Source: Agrobacterium salinitolerans (lineage in GTDB: Bacteria > Pseudomonadota > Alphaproteobacteria > Rhizobiales > Rhizobiaceae). From it: a DNA stretch of 64,000 nucleotides. The position numbers and the translations under genes were made by a program. The stretch lies in NCBI RefSeq assembly GCF_002008225.1, contig NZ_MRDH01000023.1, positions 62,001-126,000 of the forward strand, in the 5' to 3' direction. Under the pieces are notes generated by a model. The model had not been told where the DNA came from and made no database searches. It saw nothing but the letters and a program-made list of their open reading frames with translations. How positions within the stretch are numbered: the stretch's first letter is position 1; each line of letters opens with the position of its first letter. Shown here piece after piece: positions 18,048 through 26,825 of the stretch.

Positions 18048-18067
18048 TTGTACGATCTGTATGACAA
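18048..18067. promoter_or_regulatory. candidate FadR-type operator in kduI/udh promoter
   Basis: ttgtacgatctgtatgacaa contains TTGTACGA and TGTATGACAA, the form of operator used by FadR-subfamily hexuronate regulators. It lies in the 130-bp divergent promoter. An AT-rich imperfect dyad (18026-18040) is close by and may hold the kduI -10 region. Confidence 0.45.
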
Positions 18068-18131
18068 GGTCAAGGGGTGAAGCCATATCTCGACCGCATC
18101 GGAGACGTGCAAGCGCTAAGGGAGACTGGCA

Positions 18132-18929
18132 ATGAAACGGCTTCTTGTTACCGGTGCGGCAGGCCAACTCGGTCGCATGATGCGTCAACGTCTCGCGCCA
18201 ATGGCGGAGATTTTGCGTCTTGCCGATCTCGCCCCGCTCGATCCGGCTGGGCCTAACGAGGAATGTGTGCAATGCGACCTGGCCGATGCGGCAGCCGTCG
18301 ACGCTATGGTGGCCGGCTGCGACGGCATCGTGCATCTGGGCGGCATCTCCGTGGAAAAGCCCTTCGAGCAGATTCTCCAGGGCAATATCATCGGGCTGTA
18401 TAATCTCTATGAGGCCGCCCGCGCCCACGGCCAGCCGCGCATCATCTTCGCCAGTTCGAACCATACGATCGGTTATTACCCGCAGACGGAGAGGCTTGGA
18501 CCGGATGTTCCCTTCCGCCCGGATGGGCTTTACGGCGTCTCCAAATGTTTCGGCGAGAGCCTTGCCCGCATGTATTTCGAGAAATTCGGCCAGGAGACCG
18601 CGCTTGTCCGCATCGGCTCCTGCACGCCGGAACCCCTTAATTACCGCATGCTGTCCACCTGGTTTTCGCATGACGATTTCGTCTCGCTGATCGAGACGGC
18701 GTTCCGCGCCCCCGTGCTCGGCTGCCCCATCGTCTGGGGGGCGTCGGCCAACGATGCGAGCTGGTGGGACAATTCGCATCTCGGCTTTCTTGGATGGAAA
18801 CCGAAGGACAATGCCGAGGCCTTCCGCCGGAAGATTGCCGAAACGACGCCGCAGCCGGATGCGCGCGACCCGATTGTCCGCTTTCAGGGTGGCGTGTTTG
18901 TCGACAACCCGATCTTCAAGGAGACGTGA
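18132..18929 (+). CDS. udh: NAD-dependent uronate dehydrogenase
   Basis: 265 residues, extended SDR fold. The glycine motif GAAGQLG is at 8-14 and catalytic Tyr134/Lys138 are in YGVSK. It oxidises D-galacturonate or D-glucuronate at C1 to the aldaro-1,5-lactone. The sequence matches my memory of the structurally characterised C58 Udh (Atu3143). RBS AAGGGAG precedes the start. It diverges from kduI and is followed by the FadR-type regulator, so the two catabolic branches share one control region. Confidence 0.94.
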   Translation: MKRLLVTGAAGQLGRMMRQRLAPMAEILRLADLAPLDPAGPNEECVQCDLADAAAVDAMVAGCDGIVHLGGISVEKPFEQILQGNIIGLYNLYEAARAHGQPRIIFASSNHTIGYYPQTERLGPDVPFRPDGLYGVSKCFGESLARMYFEKFGQETALVRIGSCTPEPLNYRMLSTWFSHDDFVSLIETAFRAPVLGCPIVWGASANDASWWDNSHLGFLGWKPKDNAEAFRRKIAETTPQPDARDPIVRFQGGVFVDNPIFKET

Positions 18930-19038
18930 AATGTCGCACGGACGTTTCCCGCTAAAAAGGCGGGATTGCATGCCAGGCCGCGAATGACGTATCGAGGAAC
19001 GGTGCACGCAACCGACATTTTTTAGAACGGCGACCAAG

Positions 19039-19776
19039 ATGACAAAAGCGACAAGCTCCGAACCGGCATCTCCACAAGGCAGAACGCTTGTGGTGAAGGT
19101 TTCGGAGGAACTCCGCAGCCAGATCGCCAAGGGCCGTTACAAGACGGGCGAACGTCTGCCCTCCGAAGCGCAGATGACGCAGGAATTCGGTGTCAGCCGT
19201 ACCGTGGTGCGGGAGGCGATCGCCTCGCTGCGATCCGACGGTCTGGTGGAGCCGCGTCAGGGCGCGGGTGTTTTCGTACTGGAACCCGCACCTACGGAGC
19301 GACGTCCCTTCCACAATGTCGATCTTGCGCGCGTCTCCTCGCTGATCGAAATGCTGGAATTGCGCACCGCCGTCGAAGGTGATGCCGCCGGTCTTGCCGC
19401 CATTCGCCGCTCGCCGGCGCAGGAGGAAAAGATCATCGAGGCCTTCGATGCCTTCCGCGCCAGCGCCACCAGGGGCGTGCCTACGGCGGAAGCCGATTTC
19501 GCCTTCCATCTCGCCATTGCCGAAGCGACCAACAATCCCCGCTTCAGCGAGTTTTTGCAGGTGCTCGGCCCCACCCTCATTCCGCGCCGCGCCGTGGCCG
19601 AAAACGGCGCTGAAACCGTGCTTTCGCCCGCCGATCTCGCCCGACTCGTCGGTGAACACGAAGCGATCCTGATCGCGATACAGGACGGCGACGAAGAGGC
19701 GGCGCGCAGCGCCATGCGCAGCCACCTGAAAAGCAGCCAGACGCGTTATCGCTCCATGCTGCGCGCGCCGCGCTGA
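19039..19776 (+). CDS. FadR-subfamily GntR regulator of hexuronate catabolism
   Basis: 245 residues. The N-terminal winged helix (about 12-80) includes GERLPSEAQMTQEFGVSRTVVREAIASL. The C-terminal FCD ligand domain (about 95-235) has metal-ligand motifs (the H of FAFHLAIAEATNN and later His residues). It sits between udh and kdgF and is the likely repressor of the kdu/udh genes, with candidate sites at 18048 and 16382. Its effector is probably a pathway intermediate such as galacturonate or a keto-deoxy-uronate; that is inference. Confidence 0.88.
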   Translation: MTKATSSEPASPQGRTLVVKVSEELRSQIAKGRYKTGERLPSEAQMTQEFGVSRTVVREAIASLRSDGLVEPRQGAGVFVLEPAPTERRPFHNVDLARVSSLIEMLELRTAVEGDAAGLAAIRRSPAQEEKIIEAFDAFRASATRGVPTAEADFAFHLAIAEATNNPRFSEFLQVLGPTLIPRRAVAENGAETVLSPADLARLVGEHEAILIAIQDGDEEAARSAMRSHLKSSQTRYRSMLRAPR

Positions 19777-19818
19777 GATCGCCAGTTAAAACCGCATTGC
19801 ATGACCGAGGAGAACGAT

Positions 19819-20136
19819 ATGCAGCAGCTTCCGACCTTCCCCACCGTTTCCCCCGACGATGGCGTGGAGCGCACCGTGCTTTCCGAAGCGCCGGAATTGA
19901 TGGTGGTCTCCTTCCGCTTCAAAACCGGCGCCGAAGGCAGGCTGCATAGCCATCCGCATGTGCAATCCACCTATGTCGCCAGCGGCAGCTTCCGCTTTTA
20001 CCGCGACGGTGAGGCCTACGATCTTCAGAAGGGCGACAGTCTCGTCATTCCCGGCCATATCGAGCATGGCTGCCTGTGTCTGGAAGAGGGCGAGCTGATC
20101 GACTGCTTTACCCCGCGCCGCGACGATTTCCTCTGA
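19819..20136 (+). CDS. kdgF: KdgF-like cupin for unsaturated uronate ring opening
   Basis: 105 residues from the ATG at 19819, 6 nt after GAGGAG; an ATG at 19801 has no such site. A single cupin domain has metal-binding motifs GRLHSHPHVQSTYVASG (His-x-His...Gln) and PGHIEHGCLCLEEG. It ends FTPRRDDF, as in KdgF proteins, which end with a similar FTP-R-DF. KdgF speeds conversion of 4,5-unsaturated galacturonate to the linear 5-keto-4-deoxyuronate that KduI uses. It completes the unsaturated branch of this island. Confidence 0.82.
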   Translation: MQQLPTFPTVSPDDGVERTVLSEAPELMVVSFRFKTGAEGRLHSHPHVQSTYVASGSFRFYRDGEAYDLQKGDSLVIPGHIEHGCLCLEEGELIDCFTPRRDDFL

Positions 20137-20144
20137 TCCGGCGC

Positions 20145-21377
20145 TCAGTTCGCCGATAAATCCCGCAGGGTGCGTGGCAGGCTGTTCATGCATTCCGCTC
20201 CGGAGGCGGTGACGAGGAACTGGTCCTCGATCATCAGCGCGCCCAATCCTTCGCCATAAAACGGCGCTTCAACCGCAACGACCATGCCGGGAAGAATGAT
20301 TTCCGGATTGTCATGGGAAAAGAACGGCCATTCCTCAATGCCCACGCCGCCGCCGACGGAATGGCCGAAATGGCCGCGATAATATTCGCTGAAACCATCG
20401 CTGCGCATCGAGGCCAGCATGGCGGCGTGCACCGCACCGAATGTGTTGCCGGGACGAAGCGCTTCCAGCCCACGGGCAAAGGCCGCCTCCAACGCGCTGA
20501 AAACATCGGCGGTCAGCGGCGAGACCGGCCCCCACGAAAAACTCCGCGCGCCATCCGATGAATAACCTTCGACCAGCGTGCCGACATCGGCCTTGATGAG
20601 CGCTCCCGGCGTGACAACCGCCGCCATATCCGACAGGGCCGGGCCGACGGAAATATAGTCCCAATGCCCGCTCAGCGAAAAACCGGATGTCGCAGCATGC
20701 GCCTGTACGCCGGATTTCCAGGCGGCGGAGAGCTGACCAAGGGCTGCTCCCGGTCGGACGGCGGCCGCCATCGCGACCAACCCTGCCTCAGCAGCGGCTG
20801 CCGCCTGCCTGAGAAGTTTGATCTCGCGTTCGGATTTTACCGCCCTCAGACGTTTGAGCACCGTAGAACCATCAATCCAGTTCACGTGGGGCAGCGCCTG
20901 ACGCAGGGCCAAAAAATCGGCGGCAGGCATGAATTCTAGGTCTGCGCCAATGCGCGCGCCCGACAGTCCGCGCTCCCGCAGCAGGTCGGCCAGCAGGCCG
21001 AAACAGGCGGCGCGGTCGAATGTCTCCGGTCTCGGGCCACCGGAGTTGTTGCGGCGATAGGCGTCGTCCACCTGCGCGATGGTTTTGACTTCCGACAGAT
21101 CGACCATGTCGATCCAGATGCGATGGCAGCGCAGATCGATCTCCGGCGCGGCCTTTCTCACAAGCGGAGCGGCATGATCGCTGACAACGGCGGCGAGCGT
21201 CACCCCGGCATCGGCTGGAACAAGCGCAATCGCTGAACCAGCCCTGCCCCACATGGTCGCCACGCCGGCAGGAGCACCGACGGCATAACGGAAGGCTTCG
21301 GGCTGGAACAGCACCAGCGCATCAATGTCCGCCTCCCGCATCAGCTGCTGCGCACGGCTTCGGTCGATATCGCTCAT
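20145..21377 (-). CDS. M24 metallopeptidase-family protein (creatinase/Xaa-Pro aminopeptidase type)
   Basis: 410 residues: N-terminal creatinase-like domain (about 1-160) and C-terminal pita-bread domain. The five metal ligands are present: two Asp (ADVGTLVEGYSSDGA), His in GHFGHSVGGG, Glu in AVEAPF and Glu in IEDQF. It could be a prolidase/aminopeptidase or a C-N hydrolase such as creatinase. It converges on kdgF with only 8 bp between stops and has no obvious link to pectin catabolism. The substrate is unknown. Confidence 0.8.
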   Translation of the reverse strand: MSDIDRSRAQQLMREADIDALVLFQPEAFRYAVGAPAGVATMWGRAGSAIALVPADAGVTLAAVVSDHAAPLVRKAAPEIDLRCHRIWIDMVDLSEVKTIAQVDDAYRRNNSGGPRPETFDRAACFGLLADLLRERGLSGARIGADLEFMPAADFLALRQALPHVNWIDGSTVLKRLRAVKSEREIKLLRQAAAAAEAGLVAMAAAVRPGAALGQLSAAWKSGVQAHAATSGFSLSGHWDYISVGPALSDMAAVVTPGALIKADVGTLVEGYSSDGARSFSWGPVSPLTADVFSALEAAFARGLEALRPGNTFGAVHAAMLASMRSDGFSEYYRGHFGHSVGGGVGIEEWPFFSHDNPEIILPGMVVAVEAPFYGEGLGALMIEDQFLVTASGAECMNSLPRTLRDLSAN

Positions 21378-21505
21378 GGGAACCCCGGTGATTGTTTGGC
21401 GGCAGGTTTGTGAACCTACGCTTTAGCAGTCACCGGGAGAGGAAAGAAGGTGGAAGACATCTCTATGCCGAGTGTTGTCAGTTGCGCGAGCGCTTCCCGC
21501 TTGTT

Positions 21506-21625
21506 CTTCTCCCCGCCGGGGAGAAGTCCGCGGCAGCGGGATGAGGGGGGCAAGGGTAGAGTTATCCGGAGAGCTGGCCCCCTCATCCGACCCTTCGGGC
21601 CACCTTCTCCCCGGCGGGGAGAAGA
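21506..21625. repeat. interspersed palindromic element (RIME-like), copy 1
   Basis: About 120 bp bounded by inverted CTTCTCCCC/GGGGAGAAG hairpins at both ends (21506-21526 and 21605-21625), with inner arms atgaggggg / ccccctcat. The same element occurs in opposite orientation at 26632-26749 and 26852-26968, and as a single hairpin at 44054. It fills most of the 313-bp gap between the M24 gene and the fusion oxidoreductase; I see nothing else there. It resembles rhizobial intergenic mosaic elements. Confidence 0.8.
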
Positions 21626-21690
21626 AACGGGCGACAACATCTTGCCCAATATCGTTGAGGCGGCGGATAAACCCGCCGCCTCATTACTTT

Positions 21691-23694
21691 TCACGCCTCC
21701 AGCCACTTCACCTGCTCGGCTGTCAGCCTGATATCCAGCGCCGAAAGACTGTCCTCCAGCTCCGCAATCGTGCGCGGCCCGATCAACGGAATGACCGGGA
21801 AAGGCTGGGCGATGACATAGGCGAGCGCGATATGGATCGGGTGCCGCCCAAGTTCTTGGGCAAGCTCGATCGCCCTGTCCCGGCGAACGAAATTGCGGTC
21901 GGAATACCAGACGCGGACGATTTCTTCATCGTCCTGCTTGTCCCGCCCGGCACGCTCGGTGAAGAAACCGCGCCCCTGGCTGGACCAGGCGAAGTTGGGG
22001 ATCTGACGCTGTTGCAGCCATTCTTTCCACTCGTCATCCGATGCAGCGACGCAGCCCGCCCAGATAGGGTCGAGCATTTCCGCCAGCGAAAAATTGTTGG
22101 AAAGCGCGGCCGGCGCCTGCTTGCCGTTCTTCGCAGCATAGGCGGCCGCCTCATCCATACGTTCGCGTGTCCAGTTGGAGCCACCGAAAATGCCGCGAAC
22201 GCGCCCGCGCCGGACTTCGGCATCCATGGCGTCGACGAACTCGCCGACCGGAACCTCCAGATTATCGCGATGCATGAAATAGGCATCGACATAATCCGTC
22301 TTCAGCCGCGCGAGCGACTGATCGAGCTGCTTTGCGATCATATCAGGATAGCAGAGCGGCGAATGTGCGCCCTTGCCGATCAGCACGATCTCTTCGCGCG
22401 GCACGTTGCGGCTGGTGTGCCAGTCGCCGAAAATCGTCTCCGTCCTGCCTGCACCGTAGACATAGGCCGTATCGAAGAGGTTGCCGCCCGCTTCATAGAA
22501 GGCATCCAGCGTCAGCGACGCGGAGGCGAAATTGGGGAAGAATTCGAAACCGAGCGCGACCACGGAAGCGGGTTTGGCAAGGCCCGGAATCTGCCGTTTC
22601 GGCACTGCGTTTCCGGCCACGACCTTGCCGCCGGCAATATTCGCGACGCGCGACGTTGCTTTTTCAACGCTGTATTCAAGCCCGACGGAAGCCCGCCATT
22701 GATCCATGACACGCAGATTGCCGAGGCTGTCCGCCCAGGCCATGCCGGGTGCGTCGAATTCCTTTTTGCCATGCCGGATCGCCTCGCCGGCCGCGTCGAC
22801 CTCAAAAGAATAAAGCCAGCGATCCTCCGGCAACTCGATGGTTTCCACCTTGTCGCCCCTGATAATATCGATGCGCCCGGTGCCGCCCTTGTGGCCGGCG
22901 GCGAACCAGAAGTCCTTGACCTCGATACGGCCCTCCGAGCCGATGATGCGCAGCACATTGTCCTGCGCCGCCATGATCGAGCACGAAACTTCGGCGACAA
23001 TGCCGTTTGCGAATTTCAGCACGGCCGAGGCCCATTCATCGACGCCCGACTGGCCGAGATGGGCGACGCCCGCCACCTTTTCCGGTTCGGCGAAGGGTTT
23101 TCCGACCACGGCGCCGGCGATCAGCCGCACCATGGAAACCGGATAGCCGCCGACATCGAGAATGCCGCCGCCGGCCGTTTCATTGGCGAAAAGCCGGTGA
23201 TCGGCCCGGAACGAGCCCATGTTGAAACCGAAGCTGGAGCGGATGATGCGGATATCGCCGATGGCGCGGGCTTTCACGAGTTCCAGCAATTTCGACGTCT
23301 GCGGATGCAGGCGATACATATAGGCTTCGCCGGCGAAAACGCCGGCCTTTTTTGCCTCGTGGAAAATGGCGTCGGCATCATAGGCTGAGAGCGCGATGGG
23401 TTTTTCCACCAGCACGTTCTTACCCGCCCGGATCGCCTTGATCGCCCATTCGGCATGGCCGGTGTGGGGTGTGGCGATGTAGACGGCGTCGATATCGGGA
23501 TCGGCAAGCAGCGCATCGTACCCATGGATCACACGCGCACCGGCAAAGGCCTCGGCAAGGCCGGGCCTGTCCGGATTGCGTGTGGCGATGGCCTCTAACC
23601 TGCCGGTTCGGGAATGGGCAATGCCATCGGCAAAAGTTCTGGCGATGGTGCCCGGGCCGATGATGCCCCAGCGGATCGGTTGTTCGGTCGTCAT
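21691..23694 (-). CDS. fused Gfo/Idh/MocA oxidoreductase-aldo/keto reductase
   Basis: 667 residues from the ATG at 23694 (after GAGGATTTC; another ATG 18 bp upstream is possible). Residues about 5-325 are a Gfo/Idh/MocA NAD(P) oxidoreductase with GIIGPGTIA, PHTGHAEWA and EKPIAL. After a short linker, residues about 335-667 form an aldo/keto reductase with the tetrad Asp/Tyr (FDTAYVYG), Lys (IGKGAH) and His (YFMHRDN). Each half is full domain length with an apparently intact active site, and the reading frame is continuous. It is the last gene of a sugar ABC operon, so it probably interconverts oxidation states of the imported sugar or polyol. The substrate is unknown. Confidence 0.9.
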   Translation of the reverse strand: MTTEQPIRWGIIGPGTIARTFADGIAHSRTGRLEAIATRNPDRPGLAEAFAGARVIHGYDALLADPDIDAVYIATPHTGHAEWAIKAIRAGKNVLVEKPIALSAYDADAIFHEAKKAGVFAGEAYMYRLHPQTSKLLELVKARAIGDIRIIRSSFGFNMGSFRADHRLFANETAGGGILDVGGYPVSMVRLIAGAVVGKPFAEPEKVAGVAHLGQSGVDEWASAVLKFANGIVAEVSCSIMAAQDNVLRIIGSEGRIEVKDFWFAAGHKGGTGRIDIIRGDKVETIELPEDRWLYSFEVDAAGEAIRHGKKEFDAPGMAWADSLGNLRVMDQWRASVGLEYSVEKATSRVANIAGGKVVAGNAVPKRQIPGLAKPASVVALGFEFFPNFASASLTLDAFYEAGGNLFDTAYVYGAGRTETIFGDWHTSRNVPREEIVLIGKGAHSPLCYPDMIAKQLDQSLARLKTDYVDAYFMHRDNLEVPVGEFVDAMDAEVRRGRVRGIFGGSNWTRERMDEAAAYAAKNGKQAPAALSNNFSLAEMLDPIWAGCVAASDDEWKEWLQQRQIPNFAWSSQGRGFFTERAGRDKQDDEEIVRVWYSDRNFVRRDRAIELAQELGRHPIHIALAYVIAQPFPVIPLIGPRTIAELEDSLSALDIRLTAEQVKWLEA

Positions 23695-23739
23695 GAAATC
23701 CTCGTCCTTCATATCAATCTTGGGTGCTTGGGAAAGGGT

Positions 23740-24825
23740 TCAGCGCAGGCGGTCGCCCTTGCTGTCGAAAAGGAAAGCCCTGCGGGCGGAAAGGCCGACA
23801 GTCAGTCGGTCGCGATTGCCGACATCGCGCGATTCCGGCCGCTCGATGATGAGCTGCTCGCCGCCTTCGGTCCGGGCATAGACATAGCTGGTATTGCCGA
23901 GATGTTCGGCGACATCGACATGAACGGTGAGATCGGCATCGCCCGCGCCCGCATCGGCAAAATGTTCGGGCCGCATGCCGAGCGACACTCTGGCTCCCTC
24001 GTTCAAACGGGCCGTGACCGGCAGGCTCAGCCGCACAGTAGGATCGCTGTCGAGGGAGAGCGTGACGCCCTCCGCGCTGCTGCCGACGATGGTGGCGTCG
24101 AGAAAATTCATCTTCGGCGAACCGACGAAACCGGCAACGAAACGGTTGCCGGGATCGTCGTAAAGATCGAGCGGCGCGCCGACCTGCTCGATATTGCCCG
24201 CCCGCAGCACGACGATCTTGTCGGCAAGCGTCATCGCCTCGGTCTGGTCATGCGTCACATAGATCATCGTGGTGCCGAGCTGCTTGTGCAGCCGCGAGAT
24301 TTCCACGCGCATCTGCACCCGCAATTCCGCATCGAGGTTCGACAGCGGCTCATCGAAAAGGAAGACCTGCGGTTCGCGCACGATGGCGCGGCCGATGGCC
24401 ACACGTTGGCGCTGGCCGCCGGAAAGCTGTTTCGGGCGTCGCTCCATCAGCTCGTTGATCTGCAGGATTTCCGCGGCGCGTTTGACCCGCTTTTGCGTAT
24501 CGGCCTTGGGGTTACCGTTCATCCTGAGCCCGAATGAGAGGTTTTCGGCCACCGTCATATGCGGATAAAGCGCATAGGACTGGAACACCATGGCAATGCC
24601 GCGATCGGCCGGATCGGCATCGCTGACCGTCTTGCCGCCAATCACGATATCGCCACCGGAAATATCTTCCAGCCCGGCGATCATTCTGAGAAGCGTGGAT
24701 TTGCCGCAGCCGGAGGGGCCGACGAAAACGACGAATTCCCCGTCTTTCACCTCCAGATTTGCGCCATGGATCACCTCCAGCGCGCCATAACGCTTCACAA
24801 CGTTTTTGAGCGAAAGTTCCGCCAT
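23740..24825 (-). CDS. sugar ABC transporter ATPase (MalK/UgpC type)
   Basis: 361 residues from the ATG at 24825, after GGGGAGG; the longer ORF upstream runs into the permease gene. Walker [10 protein letters not shown], signature LSGGQRQR, Walker B FLFDEP and VTHD are present. A C-terminal TOBE domain spans about 240-355. It begins 11 bp after the preceding permease stop and is followed after 45 bp by the fusion oxidoreductase. It powers import of the sugar bound by the protein at 27006-28277. Confidence 0.9.
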   Translation of the reverse strand: MAELSLKNVVKRYGALEVIHGANLEVKDGEFVVFVGPSGCGKSTLLRMIAGLEDISGGDIVIGGKTVSDADPADRGIAMVFQSYALYPHMTVAENLSFGLRMNGNPKADTQKRVKRAAEILQINELMERRPKQLSGGQRQRVAIGRAIVREPQVFLFDEPLSNLDAELRVQMRVEISRLHKQLGTTMIYVTHDQTEAMTLADKIVVLRAGNIEQVGAPLDLYDDPGNRFVAGFVGSPKMNFLDATIVGSSAEGVTLSLDSDPTVRLSLPVTARLNEGARVSLGMRPEHFADAGAGDADLTVHVDVAEHLGNTSYVYARTEGGEQLIIERPESRDVGNRDRLTVGLSARRAFLFDSKGDRLR

Positions 24826-24836
24826 GCGGCCTCCCC

Positions 24837-25673
24837 TTACTTGACTGCCCCGGCGGAAATGCCGGCGATGAAGTGGCGCTGCAAAGCCACGAAAACCACG
24901 AGGATGGGTGCGGTGAGCAGCACGGCCCCCGCCATGATGCCGCCCCATGACACTTTGGTCAGCCCGATGAGGGTGCCAAGCGCCACGGGTGCGGTCATCA
25001 TTCCTGGGCGGGAATTGATGAGAAGCGGCCAGAGGTAATTGTTCCACGAGGCCAGGAAGAGAATGATCGACAGTGCCGCCATGGTGGGCCGTGCCAGTGG
25101 CAGGGCGATGCGAAGGAAAATCTGCCATTCCTTGACGCCCTCCACCCTTGCCGCATCGAAAAGCTCGGTCGGCATCATCGAGAAGGATTGCCGCATGAAC
25201 AAAACGCCGAGGGAATTGAACAGCGGCGGCACGATCAGGGCCACCCAGGTGTTGGCCAGCTTGAATTCGCGCGCCACCATGATGAACTGCGGGATAACGA
25301 CAACGGCAAAAGGCAAGGTAATGGTCCCGAGAATGATGGCGATCACCACCCTGCGTCCGGCAAAGCGGTAACGCGCCAGCGCCCAGCCCGCCATGGAGGT
25401 CAGGAACACCGAAAGAACTGTGTAGATGACGGCAACGGTGATCGAGATGAACATGGCCCTGAGGAAATTGGTATCCGCCTGCAGGTTGTTGAAATTCTCG
25501 ATGAAGTTGGTGGAGGGCGCTAGCACGATATCAGGGCTGAAAATGCCGTAATCCGGCATGGTGGAGAATACGAACATCATCCACAGCGGAAACAGCCAGA
25601 CGATGGCAAGCGGCGTCAGCGCCGCATGCAGGGCGATCTTCTGCCAGAAAAGCGATCTCGATTTCGATCTCAT
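24837..25673 (-). CDS. sugar ABC transporter permease (MalG type)
   Basis: 278 residues with six predicted membrane helices. The first is LTPLAIVWLFPLWMMFVF at about 19-36. The EAA loop DAARVEGVKEWQIFLRIALP is at about 180-200, and the C-terminus IAGISAGAVK is MalG-like. It overlaps the upstream permease by 4 bp. Substrate is not predictable from sequence. Confidence 0.88.
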   Translation of the reverse strand: MRSKSRSLFWQKIALHAALTPLAIVWLFPLWMMFVFSTMPDYGIFSPDIVLAPSTNFIENFNNLQADTNFLRAMFISITVAVIYTVLSVFLTSMAGWALARYRFAGRRVVIAIILGTITLPFAVVVIPQFIMVAREFKLANTWVALIVPPLFNSLGVLFMRQSFSMMPTELFDAARVEGVKEWQIFLRIALPLARPTMAALSIILFLASWNNYLWPLLINSRPGMMTAPVALGTLIGLTKVSWGGIMAGAVLLTAPILVVFVALQRHFIAGISAGAVK

Positions 25674-26530
25674 TTCGGCTCCCTCCCGACCCAGAGATTG
25701 AGGAGTGAAATGGCGATGGCAAGCGCCGCCATGGTGTAGGCAATGGCCGAGGCGTAACCGAAATTGAGCGACGTGAAGCCTTGGCGATAGAGGAACAGCC
25801 CCAGCGTTTCCGTGCCGCCGCCCGGCCCGCCCCTGTTAGTGATGAGGAAGGGTTCGGCAAACAGCTGCATGGTGCCGATGACCGACAGCACGACGCAGAA
25901 CAGGATGATGGGTTTAAGCAACGGCAGGGTGATATAAAAGAACTGCTGCCGCTTGCTGACCTTGTCGAGCGTCGCCGCTTCATAGACATCGCCAGGAATG
26001 GATTGCAGACCGGCCAGGATGATGATGGCGTTATACCCCGCCCAACGCCAGGTGACCGCGATGATGACGAGCGCCATGGCCGCATTGGCATTGTCGAACC
26101 ACGAGACGGGCGAAAGGCCGACGGAGGTGATGAGCTTGTTGATGATGCCGAAATCGGCGCTGAACATCAGCCGGAAAACCGCCGCATAGGCTACCTCGCC
26201 GACAACGACAGGTGCAAAGAAGGCAAAACGGTAAAGCGGCCGTGCTTTCAGCAGCGGCGAGTTCAAGAGCACCGCCATGACGGTGGCGAGCGCGATCATG
26301 ACCGGCACCTGAATGACCAGAATGATCAGCGTATTATAAAGCGCATTATAAAAGGCCGGATCGGAAACGAGCCGCCCCCAGTTCATGGAGGGCGCGAACC
26401 GCCATGGGTTGATGCGGGTATTCTGGAACGACAGCATGAACGAGCTGATGATCGGCCAGACCCAGAAGGTGGCGAAAATCAGGAGATAGGGCGCAAGGAA
26501 CGCATAAGCGATCCTGTTCCTGGACGGCAT
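25670..26530 (-). CDS. sugar ABC transporter permease (MalF type)
   Basis: 286 residues from the ATG at 26530, preceded by GGAGGTCGTC; ATG codons further upstream lack such a site. It has six membrane helices beginning AYAFLAPYLLIFATFWVWP and the EAA loop YEAATLDKVSKRQQFFYI near 190. It is separated from the upstream solute-binding-protein gene by 475 bp of duplicated palindromic repeats, unusual inside an ABC operon. Confidence 0.88.
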   Translation of the reverse strand: MPSRNRIAYAFLAPYLLIFATFWVWPIISSFMLSFQNTRINPWRFAPSMNWGRLVSDPAFYNALYNTLIILVIQVPVMIALATVMAVLLNSPLLKARPLYRFAFFAPVVVGEVAYAAVFRLMFSADFGIINKLITSVGLSPVSWFDNANAAMALVIIAVTWRWAGYNAIIILAGLQSIPGDVYEAATLDKVSKRQQFFYITLPLLKPIILFCVVLSVIGTMQLFAEPFLITNRGGPGGGTETLGLFLYRQGFTSLNFGYASAIAYTMAALAIAISLLNLWVGREPK

Positions 26531-26605
26531 GACGACCTCCATATGCCGGACGATGGGCCGGATAAATGGAAAAGCTTTGAGGCCTGCCCCCGTTTGAGGG
26601 CGAGA

Positions 26606-26795
26606 CCATTGCAAGGCGGTGCGGCCTATTTCTTCTCCCCGAGGGGGAGAAGGTGGCCCGAAGGGTCGGATGAGGGGGCGAGCTCTCGGTCTATCGCTAA
26701 CGTCGCCCCCTCATCCCGCTGCCGCGGACTTCTCCCCCTCGGGGAGAAGAAACCCGTGGCACCCGCTCGGCTCCTGAACCAGCGGATCACTCCGC
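26606..26795. repeat. tandem duplicated unit with RIME-like palindrome, unit A
   Basis: First of two direct repeats with a 220-bp period. It holds a full palindromic element (hairpins at 26632-26652 and 26729-26749; inner arms tgagggggcg / cgccccctca). The trailing segment also matches the last bases of the solute-binding-protein gene region. Together with unit B it occupies the 475-bp gap between the binding-protein gene and its permease. I see no gene there. Confidence 0.85.
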
Positions 26796-26825
26796 AGAAA
26801 TGACTTCACCCCTCAAGGGAAAATG

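Noticed and set aside
18947-18965. Hairpin tcccgc/gcggga after udh as terminator
   Set aside because: Only a 6-bp stem with a 7-nt loop and no T tract; too weak to list.
21472-23388. Long open frame on the plus strand (over 600 codons)
   Set aside because: It is antisense to the fusion oxidoreductase, begins in the palindromic repeat and shows no domain; GC-rich codon bias opens the opposite strand.
23740-25128. 101-residue extension upstream of the MalK-type ATPase
   Set aside because: It overlaps the permease gene in another frame; the ATG at 24825 has a strong SD and matches the family start.
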